DNA from: Sisyra terminalis
Lineage: Eukaryota > Arthropoda > Insecta > Neuroptera > Sisyridae
NCBI GenBank assembly: GCA_958496175.1
Contig: OY292275.1
Coordinates: 15,686,001 to 15,750,000, forward strand
Reading direction: 5' to 3'
Length of the DNA: 64,000 bases
The translations under genes were made by a program, and so were the position numbers. Under the pieces are notes generated by a model. The model was not told the DNA's origin. It was given only the letters and a program-made list of their open reading frames with translations, and ran no database searches. The stretch's first letter is position 1; each line of letters begins with the position of its first letter. Below are positions 46,401-58,517 of this stretch, one piece after another.

Positions 46401-48074
46401 CAAAGCAAGAATAACGGGATAGAAGAGGGATGGTGAGATTAAAATACTGGAAATGGGTTGCAATCAATTCAACATCTTGATTTCCACTATAAAAATGATA
46501 AATTTGCAGTTCATGTAACCGTTTTCGTTTCAACCGTTTAAGTGTTATAACTTTTTTTTATCTGAGCTTTGATTTAATTAACAGTTAAGCTCCTTAATTA
46601 ATCAAAGACCTTTAAAAAGTTAAAACTATTTCAGACACTCATTTCATATGGGCGCACCACACCTGTTGCACTTGCTTACTTACGGCACTGTATATATTTT
46701 AAATAATATAAATTTGATAATTCTTACTTTTCCACCCATCATCATAATAGGTAGGGTAAATATAATGGTAAGACCACCCCATTTTTTTCATAAAAATCAG
46801 TAAAAAAAATTCATTATGAAAATTTGGTACTTAAAATTATACCATTGCGTATTTATAGAAATGTTCATTTAAAGAAAAATCAACTTAAAACGTTAGCACG
46901 TATAAGTGTCTTCGTCCGAAATCTGAGCTTTCACATAAATGCAAGCATATAAAAAAACCTTGCCGAGGTCGTCAATGATTGCCGTATCTTTTATTTGAAA
47001 GAAAACCTCATTCATGAAAAGACGTGCAAAGAATTCGATCAAATATCTTTTCAAGTAGATTCAAGAGTGAATACCGATTTTTGTAGTGACTATAAATACT
47101 AAATGGCTTTAAATAAATTTAAAACGAAAACACTTTACGAAAAGAGATTAAATAAAAGCAAAACTTAAAGACTGAAATCTATATATTGGATGTTTTTTGT
47201 TTACTTTGAAACTAACGATAGTTATCCAGTGAGTGGCATGTATAAAAATATCCCTCAAGCAAAATTTCTTTTAAAATTTTTTTTCAATAAACTTATTTTG
47301 AAACTTCTTTATACAATTAAGTGGTTTTGGAAAAAGAAGTGCTTAAGTACTTTCAAAAAAATTAGTACCGTAAATTGTTCTCAATCTTGTATTGTCTAGA
47401 AAACGAGACCTGACCACGATAAAAGGATAAAACCAAAGATTTAGGTTCCCGATATCAGTTTTTCAATAAAATTTTATACATTCACGATTTCAATTTTCCA
47501 AACTTTTGAATTCCAGTCTCGTGTATAAGTTTTTTTTTCTTTAAATAAAGAATTGCATATGTAATGCACTATGTTTCGATTAAGTTTTATAAAAGTCCAA
47601 TTTTCAGAATATTTTTGTACCATTGTAGCACTATAAAGCACTATAAGCATTATACAGCGATTTGTAGGCGTTTAACCTCCATTTCTGTCGAGCGAATTCT
47701 AATATTGGACAAAAATAAATATTTAAACGATATTGAAATGTCTATCGTATGCATATTTCCAATCATACTAATTGATATATTTTTTCAATTTAAATCATTA
47801 AAATTTCAAATGAGAAAAATTATTTTCGCATTATGTTTTTTTTTATATATTTATTGTTTTAGAGATTTAGCCAATCATTCCTATAATCTCTCCAAATATT
47901 TTCGAAACTTGATGAAAAAGATTATCGGCGATCAGGTCAATTTACATAATGGCACATAAGTAGCTTAACCATAATAAAATGCAATATCTTCTTTTTTTTG
48001 GTAATTAATTATTTTGTTCCTTTTCAGGATTATAAAGTAAAACCTTTGGAAATTTAACCACGACTAAATTTACA

Positions 48075-48720
48075 ACCGAATACAAAGTGGAGATCATTAA
48101 ATTTTATTTTGAAAATAAACACTAAATTATTTTAACATCCAGATCTTTTATGCACTATTTCTATGTTAGGCATTCTCCTACTAAGCCTACAGTAATTCAA
48201 TAAGTGAAGCATTTTCCAGACTCTATTGCCAATAGGTTTATGCAAGTCTATGGCACCCACGTAGGGTTACAGTATGGTGTGAAGTAACTTTAAAAGGATT
48301 ATTAGATCTTATTTATTTGAAAGTTCTAATAATAATGCAATTATCTATTATATCTACTATATTATAGTATTGTTGGAACAAGATGGTGCATCTGCACATA
48401 CGACTAGAGGTGCTATGCAAATTTTATCTTCGATGTTTCAAAATCAAATAATTGCTCAAATAATTACAATTTTTATGGCCTCCACGATTAACTAATTTGC
48501 CAGCACCAAACTTTATCTTTTGGGGATATCTTAAAGAAAAGGTTTATGGTAATAAGTCTCGAACTATCAAAGAACTTAAAGCTAACATACAGGAAGGAAT
48601 TATGTCCATATAATCCTCTGATACTAAGAAATGTAATAGAGACGCCTTACAAAGATCTCTTGTGTGCGAAGCTGAAAAATGGAGGTCGTTTATGTGTCAT
48701 TATTTTTCAAAGAAAATCAA
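48075..48720 (+). pseudogene. mariner-superfamily transposase relic, internally deleted
   Basis: An N-terminal HTH-like piece (FTTEYKVEIIKFYFENKH, about 48068-48122, then SPTKPTVIQ) is followed within 200 bp by the C-terminal catalytic half: SYLFESSNNNAII, LEQDGASAHTTRGAMQILSS (about 48375-48435, usual form FQQDGA.AHTA) and, in another frame, WPPRLTNLPAPNFIFWGYLK (about 48477-48537, usual form WPPRSPDLTPCDFFLWG). The two Asp residues of the latter are both Asn here, so the third catalytic residue is lost. It ends with KVYGNKSRTIKELKANIQEG plus a stop. The style is that of the DDE group with DFFLWGY motifs common in insects, distinct from the mariners at 36 and 40 kb. Confidence 0.8.
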
Positions 48721-50689
48721 AATAAAATTGTAAATTGAATTTGTGAGCTTTGGAATGAAACATTAAAAAACAATAACTTAGAAAAAATATATTTTTTTTG
48801 AAATGGTAAAGCGACTTATACGTCACATTTATTTTCCGATATTCTGCAATTATAATACGGTTTTTCTCCGAACTTATCTTTTTTTTTTGATTCTAACAGG
48901 AACAAAAGTCTTCTGGTGATCGAGAATATATATGCGGTAGAAGATCAAAATACTCCTCCGCATATATTTTACAAAAAAAAAAAAACAAGTCCGTAAAGAG
49001 GAACTGGGATGCCGTTTATAACATGTATCATCCATGATATTTAGAACATTTAGTAGTAAAATCACATTTAATAGACTTCTCAGTAGTTAATTAAGGATTT
49101 CTTAAGCTCAGGTTACATCTTAAACAATTTTCAGACTAATAAATATTTATATTCTTCGACATAAAATATCTGTCTTTATGATACTTCGGAAAGGTATTTT
49201 TGTTACTTCAATTGAAGCGTGGATTTTATATCTGAGTTTCTTTTAGCAGAAAATTTTACTTTAATTAATTGAAAAGAATTGGAAAATCATATACCTCACC
49301 GAAGGTAATAAATTGACGGAACGCTCACTTATCTATAATTTCCGAGTTAATTTTCATTCTTGACATCATAATTTATAGTTATTTGCAGACATTTTTTTTA
49401 AACCTCATTGTAAATATAAACTTGAATAAATTGACGGAAATCACTGAAAAGTTCATGATTTTTTGTGGCTCTTAAATTTCAAATGTGCTCTAAAGAACAA
49501 AATTTGATCCTATTAAGGTTTAAAATTGATTGAAATTTAATCTTAAATCAATTTGATTATGGTTTACTTTAAATTCTCTTGGATTGAAACCTTGTTGAGT
49601 ATACAAAGATTTATTAGGATTGGTTCTATTTTTCTATCATTACTATATGTTTGGTTTATTTTTTACTTAAGCAAATTATTTATTAAATAAATAACCTTCC
49701 CCCAAAAAAAACATCAACAATATTCACTAAATTGCAAAGAAGTATAGGAAGACTATAATATTTGTACAATTTGAAATAGTTTAAACATTTCGTCGTTAAG
49801 ATATTATTAATGAAAATAAAGTTGTAATTTCTCAATTTAAAAAAAATAGCAAAATTTGCGATAAGAAATGAAAATGGTTTTAAGGTTATAAAAGAAAGTC
49901 TTTAAGTGTTTATAAAAAAAAACTATATACCATTCACAAATTGTTTGTTCTCCGTATTACAAGAATCTGAAAACCATTTATAAAATAATTCAATTTGAGT
50001 TTCAATGCATAAATCTGATACTTTTTTGTAAAAGATGAATATATTGGAAGCATTTTTTTTTTGCATTCTACTTAAATTTTATTTTTCCAATTAAAATTTT
50101 CGATTATTTAAACGGTTACATACTTCACCAGCTATAATGCAGTTTCGAAAGCTTTTAAAAGCTTAACAACAAAAAAGCTCAAACTCCTCGCTGCAACATG
50201 GGATAAAAAAAACAACAGAACAATGACAGTCGTTAGAATCTCACCACTAACTCGTTCCCATTTTCATAACTCACTTCATTTAGCGGGATAATTAAACGTA
50301 AAATAAAGAACAAATAATAGAAATAATAACGGCGGGGACAAAGAAAGCGAAAAAAGCCTCTAACAAACAGCTGTTAACTTTTCACTTTGTAATTATGATC
50401 CTTTCATGTCTATGACAGTGACTAACAAAAGTTTTATTATGTACAAAATACAGTTGCTTTTCTTGCGGTGTTGCCACTTTTTCATTCGTATCTCGAGTTG
50501 CCATTTCACCAGCTCAAACCATTCGAATTGGAATCTCCCACAAAAACTTTCTCATCGTTCAAAGCTTTTTCGAAGCTTTGCTGGTTCTATATCCGCTTTA
50601 ACATATTATTAGTGTTAATAATATAAAACGAAATACGGTTAATGATAAGCTGACAGACTGGCAAACTGACAGACTAAGAGGATAACACG

Positions 50690-51060
50690 TGAATAAATGG
50701 ACAGACTCCGTCTGATTATCTTCGGTGGACCACAAACCCAGCCCTGTATCCAAAGTATGAGGCCGCCTTTTGGCTCCCGCTTAATAATTTACATTCAGGC
50801 CCGACGTCCTCATCCTTCGTGACAATTCTCGTTAATCTTTTCTTTTATAGTCCCCGTCATCGTTGGCGTCGCGCTCTATTACATTGTGTGTTCCGTTTCG
50901 GTCGGTCGAATGAAAATGATACAAACAACCCCGGTCGTCCCTTTGGCTCCTTGTAGTCACATCGTCGTCACCAGGATTCGTTTATGGGGAATTTGTGGCG
51001 GCGACCAAGCCTCGTCCTCAACAATCATCCATCCCTTGTGCACCACAACGTGATTAATGA
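50690..51060. promoter_or_regulatory. GC-richer island in the large intron, candidate enhancer
   Basis: Over 50761-50940 G+C is about 50% against roughly 30% nearby. The island has no repeat signature and no open frame resembling a protein. It lies deep in the 16.5-kb intron. Intronic islands of this type in insect genes are often conserved regulatory sequence, but that is inference from composition only. Confidence 0.3.
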
Positions 51061-51719
51061 CTTGCAAAACTTTACTAATTTTATGTAGTCAACGCTATAA
51101 GTGCTGCTTATAACGTCATTTACATAATTAATGTATCTACATTGGACTAAGTGAAAGATTTTCCGTATCTTTCCGCTATAAAATCATCTCGTGGTAACAA
51201 TACATTCCATGTATTTTAATCACTTTTTTCAGAATTTAAATTTCTTTTAAATTCATGAAGTCTAAACTTTTTTTAATATCTTATTATCCGCAACAACCAT
51301 CCAAAAGCTCTTGTAAAGTCTATACAGATTATTTTACGTAATATGGAATAATACCTATATAGAAACAATGGAATCTTTCAAACTTGAAAATCAAACATCG
51401 CTACAACTCACAAGTGCTATAGTTTTTATTCAGTTTGAAAACGTTGCAATTTTATATTAAGTTTAATTCATTAATTTACGATGGATAACGATTGTTTCGA
51501 TTGTAATAATTAGTCACAGGAGATAAAAAGTTGACCTTACGTTCCACGAAGTGAACAGTGTTTACTAGTTTAACATATATTCTACCTTAAAGCAGCTCAT
51601 TGAGGCAATAATTATTTTTCGTTACCCAATTAAAGTATAATTTTATTTCAGTATTTATCTTTATCATCTTTTAAGCCTCTTTAGCTATGTAATTTAAATT
51701 AAAACGCCTATTTATTTAG

Positions 51720-52290
51720 AATTTATAGGAATTGTGTCCTTAGAGTCCCCCGTCTACAAAGTTACAAAATATTTAGAATCTTCTGACGCGTTACGAGGAA
51801 GCAATGGTCTAAATAATCTAAATAACTATGTACAAAAAAATAAGATATAAAATCCAAAACCATGCAACATTTTGACCAAGATTGGTTAAAATTCATAAAA
51901 TTACAAAAGACCTTTAATGTGAACTTTTTTAGCCTTATTAAGGGGTTCATTTAGTGTTCCCAAAGCCAACCTGTTTGGGTCTTCTTCCACCCTTTTTGCG
52001 TATAATTATGAGTTCCTCAATGAATTGTGTGACATTCTTGACGTTGAGGTCCCGCTGAATCACGTCGTTCCTATATACTGCCCAGCTCCTAAAATGACCG
52101 AAGGGTTATACTTTGGCATCGTCTGAACATTTCAATGTTGCCGGGCTTAGCCACGGTCTAGAGTTGGACCCCATATACCCATGTTGATCCTAGCACTACA
52201 TTGTAAAGCATTATCTTGGACGACAATCTTAACGGAGACTTTTTGCCTCTTATCCAAGCGATCCTACAGCACAGTCTATGCTACCTTCTT
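51720..52290 (-). pseudogene. Jockey-type non-LTR retrotransposon, 3' fragment
   Basis: On the - strand about 52060-52255 reads LKSPLRLSSKIMLYNVVLGS, TWVYGVQL, a stop where Trp is usual, then VAKPGNIEMFRRCQSITLRS. A further frame gives YRNDVIQRDLNVKNVTQFIE (about 52005-52065). The order (YN..L...W.YG.QLW..A..SNI...QRFQ...LR) matches the Jockey thumb and C-terminal region, like the fragment at 13.7-14.6 kb. A 3' UTR follows to about 51720. It is dead through frameshifts and stops, and sits antisense to the host gene. Confidence 0.75.
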
Positions 52291-54829
52291 ATCAAATATT
52301 GAATTTAAGATATCTTATGAAAAGTTTAAGAAAAATACGCTTGCAAAAAACTTATACTGCTCTTGATTATTGGTGATTCATAAAATAGGAAAGATCATCA
52401 CTACAAGTCATAGACATTTACGTCAAAAAAGTAGGATATAGTTTTATGTTATACTAAAGAACCCGGTGAACTTCGTACGACCAAAAATTAAATTAAGAAA
52501 ATAAATTAACATCGCAATATTTACTCATTTTTTATTTTTTATTTGGATAATTAAATACACAGATATTTTCGCTTGATTATAACAAATAAATTGCGTTTTT
52601 TAAACATACGTTTTATTTGACATAGTTATATTCATACCTCCAAGAACACTGAACAAATTAAAACCCATATGCATACAAAAATTCATAAAATCTGACTTAT
52701 TCATGAGTTCTTAGTTATACATAGTATTCTAAAGACATTTTTATTTTTAACTCTTTGAATCCCTCAAAATTTCACGGTTCTTTTGATCAATTCGGTTCTA
52801 TGGTCGTTTTTAGTCAGACGCTGAGTGCTTATGGGGAATGTTCCTGTTTTCGTCATTTTTTTTAAATAGAATATTTTTTTATTTTCTTTTTTACCATTTG
52901 ACACTTCTGCACATGATGAAGATGTCCCTTTTTTCTGCACTAGAACAATTTAGTGGTTTAAATGTGCTACAATGAAGCTTCATTATTCTGGTAATAATTT
53001 TGATCTCTTCTGTGCTGTAGTTTGGAATGCACAATAGTCTTTACACCATCATACGCTGTATAATATATAAGGAGTTGTTTGATGAATTAGTTTCTCATCT
53101 TTTGGTATAGTCTTCAAATCTTTGTATATATGTTGATCTTTTTCAGCTTTAAAATTGGCAAATGAAGGTTTAAACATTTTTCCTTTTGATTAATTTGGTG
53201 ACCCTTTAGTAACCCTCTTTGTGACCTGGCACCAATAAAAGTTTTGGTGATTTTGAATTTCTTGTAATGTGTAGTACTGTTTGAAATTTTTAAAATAATT
53301 TCTACCCTAATCTTTTAACCTTTCACTACTCGTTACTTTTTTTACGCAATTGCTAAGTATAAAAAATATTCCTGAAATATTTTCACCATTTCGGCCATAA
53401 TTCTATAAATATCAGCACGAAAAATATAACAAAGATTGGTTTTATTTTATTGACGTATTGGAAGCATTAAATCTTCTAGGTTGCAGTATTGTTCATATTA
53501 ATACTTAAACGATAAGATTTATTAATAATACTCACGCAAAATGTGAATTAAATTATAAAATTGATACTTATATTTAATAAGTAAGAAATAGAGGCTATGC
53601 GTTTTTTGTAAACCATAGGCATCAGTGATTACAAATAATGTATAAGTGTACGTAACCTGAGCAAGTAATTGCGGAATTTGTCAAATTTAATTTATTTCAA
53701 AACGCATTTTCGTCATAATTTCATAATTTTCCAGGTATTCTAATAGTTAATCTGTTTAGTTAGGAGTAGACGAATACAGCAACTCATAGGTCATGAAAAT
53801 TGGTTGAACCATTTTTCAGTTATTATTAGCTTAACTAACACGACTTGGTTTTATTTATATAGATTTTTTCAAAATACCAAAAAAGTAAAAATGCAATTTT
53901 GTTGTTTATTCAAATATACTCAATATTTTTCATAACCTTAAGGAAAAAGGGAACTTTCGATAAAGGCAGTGTGAGTTCGTATCAGTGATTTGATTATATC
54001 GGAAAATATATACAAAGGAAAAGCTGAATTTAAAAAAAGTTAATACATTTTTTCATTATCACTGTTTATCTATCTAAAAGTCTCTACCATTCACGAAAAA
54101 AATTGAGTAAACTATTTGGTTAGTGTAAATTTTCTAAAGAAAATTATACTTATTTGTAGTTTGTTGAAAAAAATCAGACTACTTGAGTAGTAATTTTTCT
54201 ATGAACGGTAGAAACTCATTTTTGTTTGAGAAACGGTATGTTGAAGACGAAATAAAACGAAGGAAATGAATATTTAAACTGAAATGAAGTGCTCTTACCA
54301 TAATAATTAATTAGAGGAAAGAATAATCTGAAAATTGCTTGTATAAACATTTTTTCATTCATTTCAAGTAATTTTAATTAAAAAATCGTGGCTATTGTCT
54401 CCATAATATTTAGAGCGAATCGCCGCAATAGTTATTCCACAAGGAAATTAATAAAATAAAAAAAAGAATATAAAATGTCAACACTTTAGCGAAAAATTAA
54501 TGTTTGCACAAATATAATACTGAAAAAGTGAGCCCATTCGGTAAACAATTCTTGTATTTACCAACGCATTTAGTTGATGAAAAACTTTATGTATACTGGG
54601 GGATAAAAAATAAGGGACATTTTTTATTGAAAAATTTTATTGAAAATTTTAATAAATTAGTGTAAAATAGATCGGTTGGGTGCTTTTATCTATTGGCTAT
54701 CGAAGGTAAAAACAGCGAATTTTCGGTCATGATAAACGAACCGACCAGATTTGAAATTTAAACATTCTATTCTCTTCACGATCATACGGTTAGTTTATTA
54801 AAAATTTAATTAATTTTCATGGCTCATGT

Positions 54830-54955
54830 CAACAGATGAGAGGAGGCAGGCAACAGCTGCACAGGACTGAAAATTTTTGTTTGATTTATGAGAGAAAGGC
54901 GGCCGTGATTCAGTCCAATTGGTCCTTTATTTCAATGTAATGAATCTCTCATCCT
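54830..54955. promoter_or_regulatory. GC-richer patch with E-box motifs, candidate regulatory element
   Basis: It contains CAACAGCTGC (an E-box CAGCTG), GGAGGCAGGCAAC, GGCGGCCGTGATTCAGTCC and TTTATGAGAGAAAGG in otherwise A/T-rich intron DNA. No repeat or frame explains it. The role is a guess from composition and motif words. Confidence 0.22.
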
Positions 54956-56136
54956 TATTACTCTAATTTAATTAAATATTCATTGGTGAGATTTTTTTTT
55001 TAATACTTCACCCATGTCCACTCGATTCTCAGCTTTTCCACCCTCAGACAATATTCAAATTAAAACACGATCGTATTTTGGCGGCGTTTACTTGTTTTTT
55101 AGATCTTCAATTTTTTTATTTTTTTGTAAACAGCCTCGGTTTTCAGCGCCAGCCTCAACTAATTTCCACGAAAGCTCTCGACAAAAGCTCTCATCATGTT
55201 GAAGTTGGTGGTTGTTGTGGTAAATTTAAAACTTTTACTGGCATATGCTTTCAATTGTTTCCAATTGAGGAAAGTCTAACCGAGCTTTATCTTATTTTTA
55301 AAACCAAAACCATCTTGAGAATTTCCTTTCATTAAAATGATTTTTCTCGAAGGTATTTTCTATTAAATTAAATTAATTAATTTCATTCCATCCATATTTT
55401 CTTTTTCAACAAAGCGCAACGAAAAAATGTTGTGATGGTGACAAAAAGGAATTTTTTTCATCCTTTCTTGATTTTCCCTTTTTCCCATTATTATATCTTT
55501 GTCGGTTTTCATTTCCTGGGTAACGTTTGGTACAAATGCAAATTAGAAAATAAATAACCGGCAAAAATTAATTAATCTAATTGTTCAATAGAACGAAAGA
55601 GAGGTGAATAAGAGAGGCGATGAAGAATATAAGGTAAATTTTTTTCGAGGTTGAGAAGGATATTACAGAGATTGGATGAAAGAGCGACAACGGTGGCGAT
55701 GCTTGGGATTGCGGTATGTCATTTAGATAAAAAAAATTATGAAAAATGGAATGCACTTAAAATTCATTAAATTTTTTTTTGTAAAAAAATTCAAACGTGA
55801 AAATGAAAGAATATTTTAATTATCTGCTACAAAGAATTTTTGTGGACAAGAAGGTCCAGTTTTATAAGCTTTTATTTAACAAAAATATGTTAACTAATAT
55901 AAACAAATTTATTCTTTTTAATTTTAAGCCAAATTTAGTCTACAACAAAAACGTGTGTATCTAACATATTCAAAAAATTATTAAAATATAATTTAAAGTA
56001 TCAAACCGAATCTTCGGTTTCGGCCAAGTTTCAGCCAAAAAATGAGTATTGACTTAGTTTCGGTTTCGGCTGTCATCAAACCGAAACTACAACCAAAACT
56101 GAAACTGAATTCGTGAGATGAAAATATTGAGATATT

Positions 56137-56475
56137 ATTATTTAACTTTTAGTAGGAAAGTGGACTTAAAAAATGTAAATCCATATACTAATAATTAATT
56201 CAGCGACGTTTCGGTCCTTTATTTGATCTTCATCAGGCTTCATAACATAAAGTATGTAATATACATAGCAGCGACATAGACTAAAAAAAAATTATTGCCA
56301 ATGTTGCTGTTTGTGAGATGTATATTATAAACTTTATAATAAGAAACCTGATGAAGGTCAAATAAAGGACCGAAATGTGGCTGAATAAATTATTACTATA
56401 TAGATTTACATCCTTTAAGTCCACTTTCCTGCTAAAAATTAAATAATATTATGTAAAGTATGGACACAACAAATT
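56137..56475. mobile_element. Palindromic hammerhead-bearing element (copy C)
   Basis: Arms of about 110 bp (56137-56250 and 56335-56448) face each other around a roughly 85-bp centre, sharing GGAAAGTGGACTTAAA, ATGTAAATCCATA and the hammerhead block. The - strand arm has CTGATGA (56230-56236), stem II GATC/GACC, GAAA (56209-56212), ACGT and C (56205): a complete core with a GUC cleavage triplet. The + arm has CTGATGA (56348-56354), GGTC/GACC and GAAA (56372-56375), but ACGT is mutated to ATGT. Homology with copy B continues to about 56475 beyond the palindrome. Confidence 0.65.
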
Positions 56476-56999
56476 TATCAATTGAGATATTATTGTTTCA
56501 CATTTATAATTTTAGATTCTTCAATTATGAATACTGATAATTAGCAGTACAATAAAATTATTTTAATATTTTTTTCTACGTCGAGAGAAAACTGAACAAA
56601 ATTTAGAAAAAATTAGCTGATCCTAAGATATAAGAAAGATTACTTTCTGTTTTGTATACTTAAACATATTCGGTAAAAAGTAATTTATTTTTGTAACTTT
56701 TTATTTATTTTTTATGATGTACGTAACTAAAATTAAAAAGAAATATTTGGTGCATTTCTTCCAAATCAACCCCTTATTTCAGCACAAAAAAATTATATCA
56801 AATAAGGATTGACAATAATTTGATATATTGATGTTTAGCTCAAATATTAAAGACAAAATGTTTAATATTTACCTAAAGATTTTAAAAGTAAACACTGACT
56901 AATTATGATTAATTTTTTTTCCTACGAAAAAAATACCTTTTTTTCCGTAGTATTTTATAAAATAGTATTTTTACCGTATTTTTGCTATTTACAGTCGTT

Positions 57000-57144
57000 T
57001 TAAAACTACTACGGTCTTTTAGCGACTCTAGAGTTAATTAAATCCGTTATCGAGAAATATTGAAAATTTGCACGATACAAGGATCGAACCCACTACCTAC
57101 TTGTTTTGGAGTGGTCATCTAGACCACTCGGCTACCAGTAGGCC
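57000..57144 (-). repeat. tRNA-derived SINE, copy with intact boxes
   Basis: On the - strand box A TAGCCGAGTGG (57124-57134) and box B GGTTCGATCC (57081-57090) are present. The body AAATTTTCAATATTTCTCGA and tail CTCTAGAGTCGCTAAAA are shared with the copy at 18.07 kb. The head is GGCCTACTGGTAGCCGAGTG. It lies antisense to the RALY-like gene, inside the hAT-like element. Confidence 0.75.
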
Positions 57145-58183
57145 TTAAATACTTATAAGAAGACCTTATGTGGAAGTTTCGGTTTCAGCCGAAACTAAGA
57201 CTGATGCCGAAATTCGGTTTCGGTTTTAGTTTCAGCCAAAAAAACTAGTTTTGGTCGGATACTAATTATTTACCTTACAGCGTAATTCCTTATTTCTTTT
57301 ACCGTATGGTTAACTAGAATTAATTTAGTTGGAGTACAAAACTTTATCGGAGAAATTTTATCAAAGAAGTGAGTTCTTTGTATGCTTGGTGATTTTAAGT
57401 GATATCCTTGTATTTGTGTCCGGAACAACGAAGGTCTCAATTAAGCATCGATATTGCTATGAAAGTTATAACAATATTGTAAAGCTTAAAGTAGGTAAAA
57501 CGATCTTTAAAGTTGAAAGACAGTTAATGGCTCTATGATTAAAAATAATAAAGGCAAAACAGAACATGCCAAATTCACAAGTTTTTACTGAGCAGAGTGA
57601 ATAAAAAGTCGATAAAATTTTACAAGAAAGAAGCTTGATTTTAAAAAATGTTACCAAATGATATTTGAATTTAAGAAAGGAAAATATTTTTATTTTTCAT
57701 CTCGCGTTGATTATATTGTCTTGTAATGAATGAAACAACAGGAAAACCCCCCTTTGGCAATCTTTTTCCTCACCATCTCTAGCATTTCTCATTCAATTCG
57801 TTTGTAATTTTTCTCGTACTGAGCGAAGTCCATCAAAACTTGATCAGTTCAGGTCTTCTTAATTCCAAACACTGGAATCGAATTGAATCGATGTCGATGT
57901 GCAAGAAGATATGAGCAATTATTTCATTTTTTTCATCATCCCCAACCGAGCGCACGTAAATAAAAAAAAAAAAGACAATAATGAAAATACACACAGAGGC
58001 ATACAGGAAGTGCTCGTAAATGGGATGAAGCAGGACAAGATTGCCAGATGGGGTGAGAGCATTTTACTCGCCTTATCCTGCAAGAAATGATCTTAAGAGT
58101 AAGAGGGCAGGGAGGATTCTCGAGATAGTTGAATTGAAATTAGTCTCAGCACCTTAATTAAGTTTATGCTCGTCGGTCCAGGA

Positions 58184-58240
58184 TAGCTCAGTGGCAGTGT
58201 GCAAAGACAGTAGTGTGGGTTTGGGCAGGCGTTCATCAGA
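58184..58240 (+). repeat. Possible second tRNA-related SINE remnant
   Basis: TAGCTCAGTGG (58184-58194) is a perfect box A, followed by CAGTG as in several tRNAs. About 30 bp later GGGTTTGGGC is only a poor box B. No cloverleaf and no second copy were found, so this may be coincidence. It lies 250 bp before the third visible exon. Confidence 0.25.
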
Positions 58241-58438
58241 TGTCCTGTCATATTCCATCATCTCTCTCTTGATCCTTGCGATTTTCTCTTGCAATTTCCG
58301 ACTGCTCCTTTTACTATTTTTCTTCATCTGTTTCTATTTAATTTTCTTCCATTTAGTTTTGAAAAGAAAAATTTATGAGATTATATTAATATAGTTTTCT
58401 ATTTGTACAGCAACTAATAAAAGTGTCACTCTTTTCAG

Positions 58439-58517
58439 ATGTGAATATGGTGGCTGAACCGAAACCACATCAGACTGGACGAAAACGGCAAAATGTGGCC
58501 AAAACTGGAAATGATTG
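58439..58517 (+). CDS. Raly: RALY/hnRNP C-like protein, third visible exon
   Basis: The acceptor CTCTTTTCAG ends at 58438, after a pyrimidine-rich tract; the donor G-GTAAGC begins at 58518. Split codon G|AT restores Asp-85, giving DVNMVAEPKPHQTGRKRQNV and then AKTGND. The start matches the LDINMAGEPKP segment that closes the RRM in RALY/hnRNP C. The following GRKRQ is the expected basic linker or nuclear localisation region. The exon leaves phase 2. Family proteins continue with a coiled-coil/leucine-zipper-like segment and an acidic or Gly-rich tail, which must lie beyond the window. The 79-bp exon also anchors the 16.5-kb intron size. Confidence 0.92.

Larger units (their letters stand above)
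55997..57263. mobile_element. hAT-like element with TTTCGGC subterminal repeats, host of two nested insertions
   Basis: The left side (55997-56115) and right side (57175-57263) are packed with TTCGGTTTCGGC / GCCGAAACT words in both orientations. The outermost parts AGTATCAAACCGAA and, on -, AGTATCCGACCAAAA form weak inverted repeats. This dense microrepeat pattern is typical of non-autonomous hAT elements. No transposase frame is recognisable inside. A hammerhead palindrome (56137-56448) and a SINE (57000-57144) lie within it and account for part of its length. Confidence 0.5.
41973..58438 (+). other. Intron of the RALY-like gene (16,466 bp)
   Basis: Bounded by GG-GTGAGT and CTCTTTTCAG-ATGTG. 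It holds two palindromic hammerhead elements, a mariner-superfamily relic, a Jockey 3' fragment, a hAT-like element with nested insertions, and GC-richer islands at 50.69-51.06 and 54.83-54.95 kb. In the stretches 42.1-43.15, 43.42-48.07, 48.73-50.69, 52.3-54.8 and 55.0-55.99 kb I see only A/T-rich DNA and chance frames. Confidence 0.85.

Noticed and set aside
47564..47959. 131-codon open frame in the large intron
   Set aside because: It is rich in Phe, Ile, Tyr and Lys as expected from AT-rich random DNA, has no known motif and lies sense inside an intron. Its length is notable but is not enough for a gene call.
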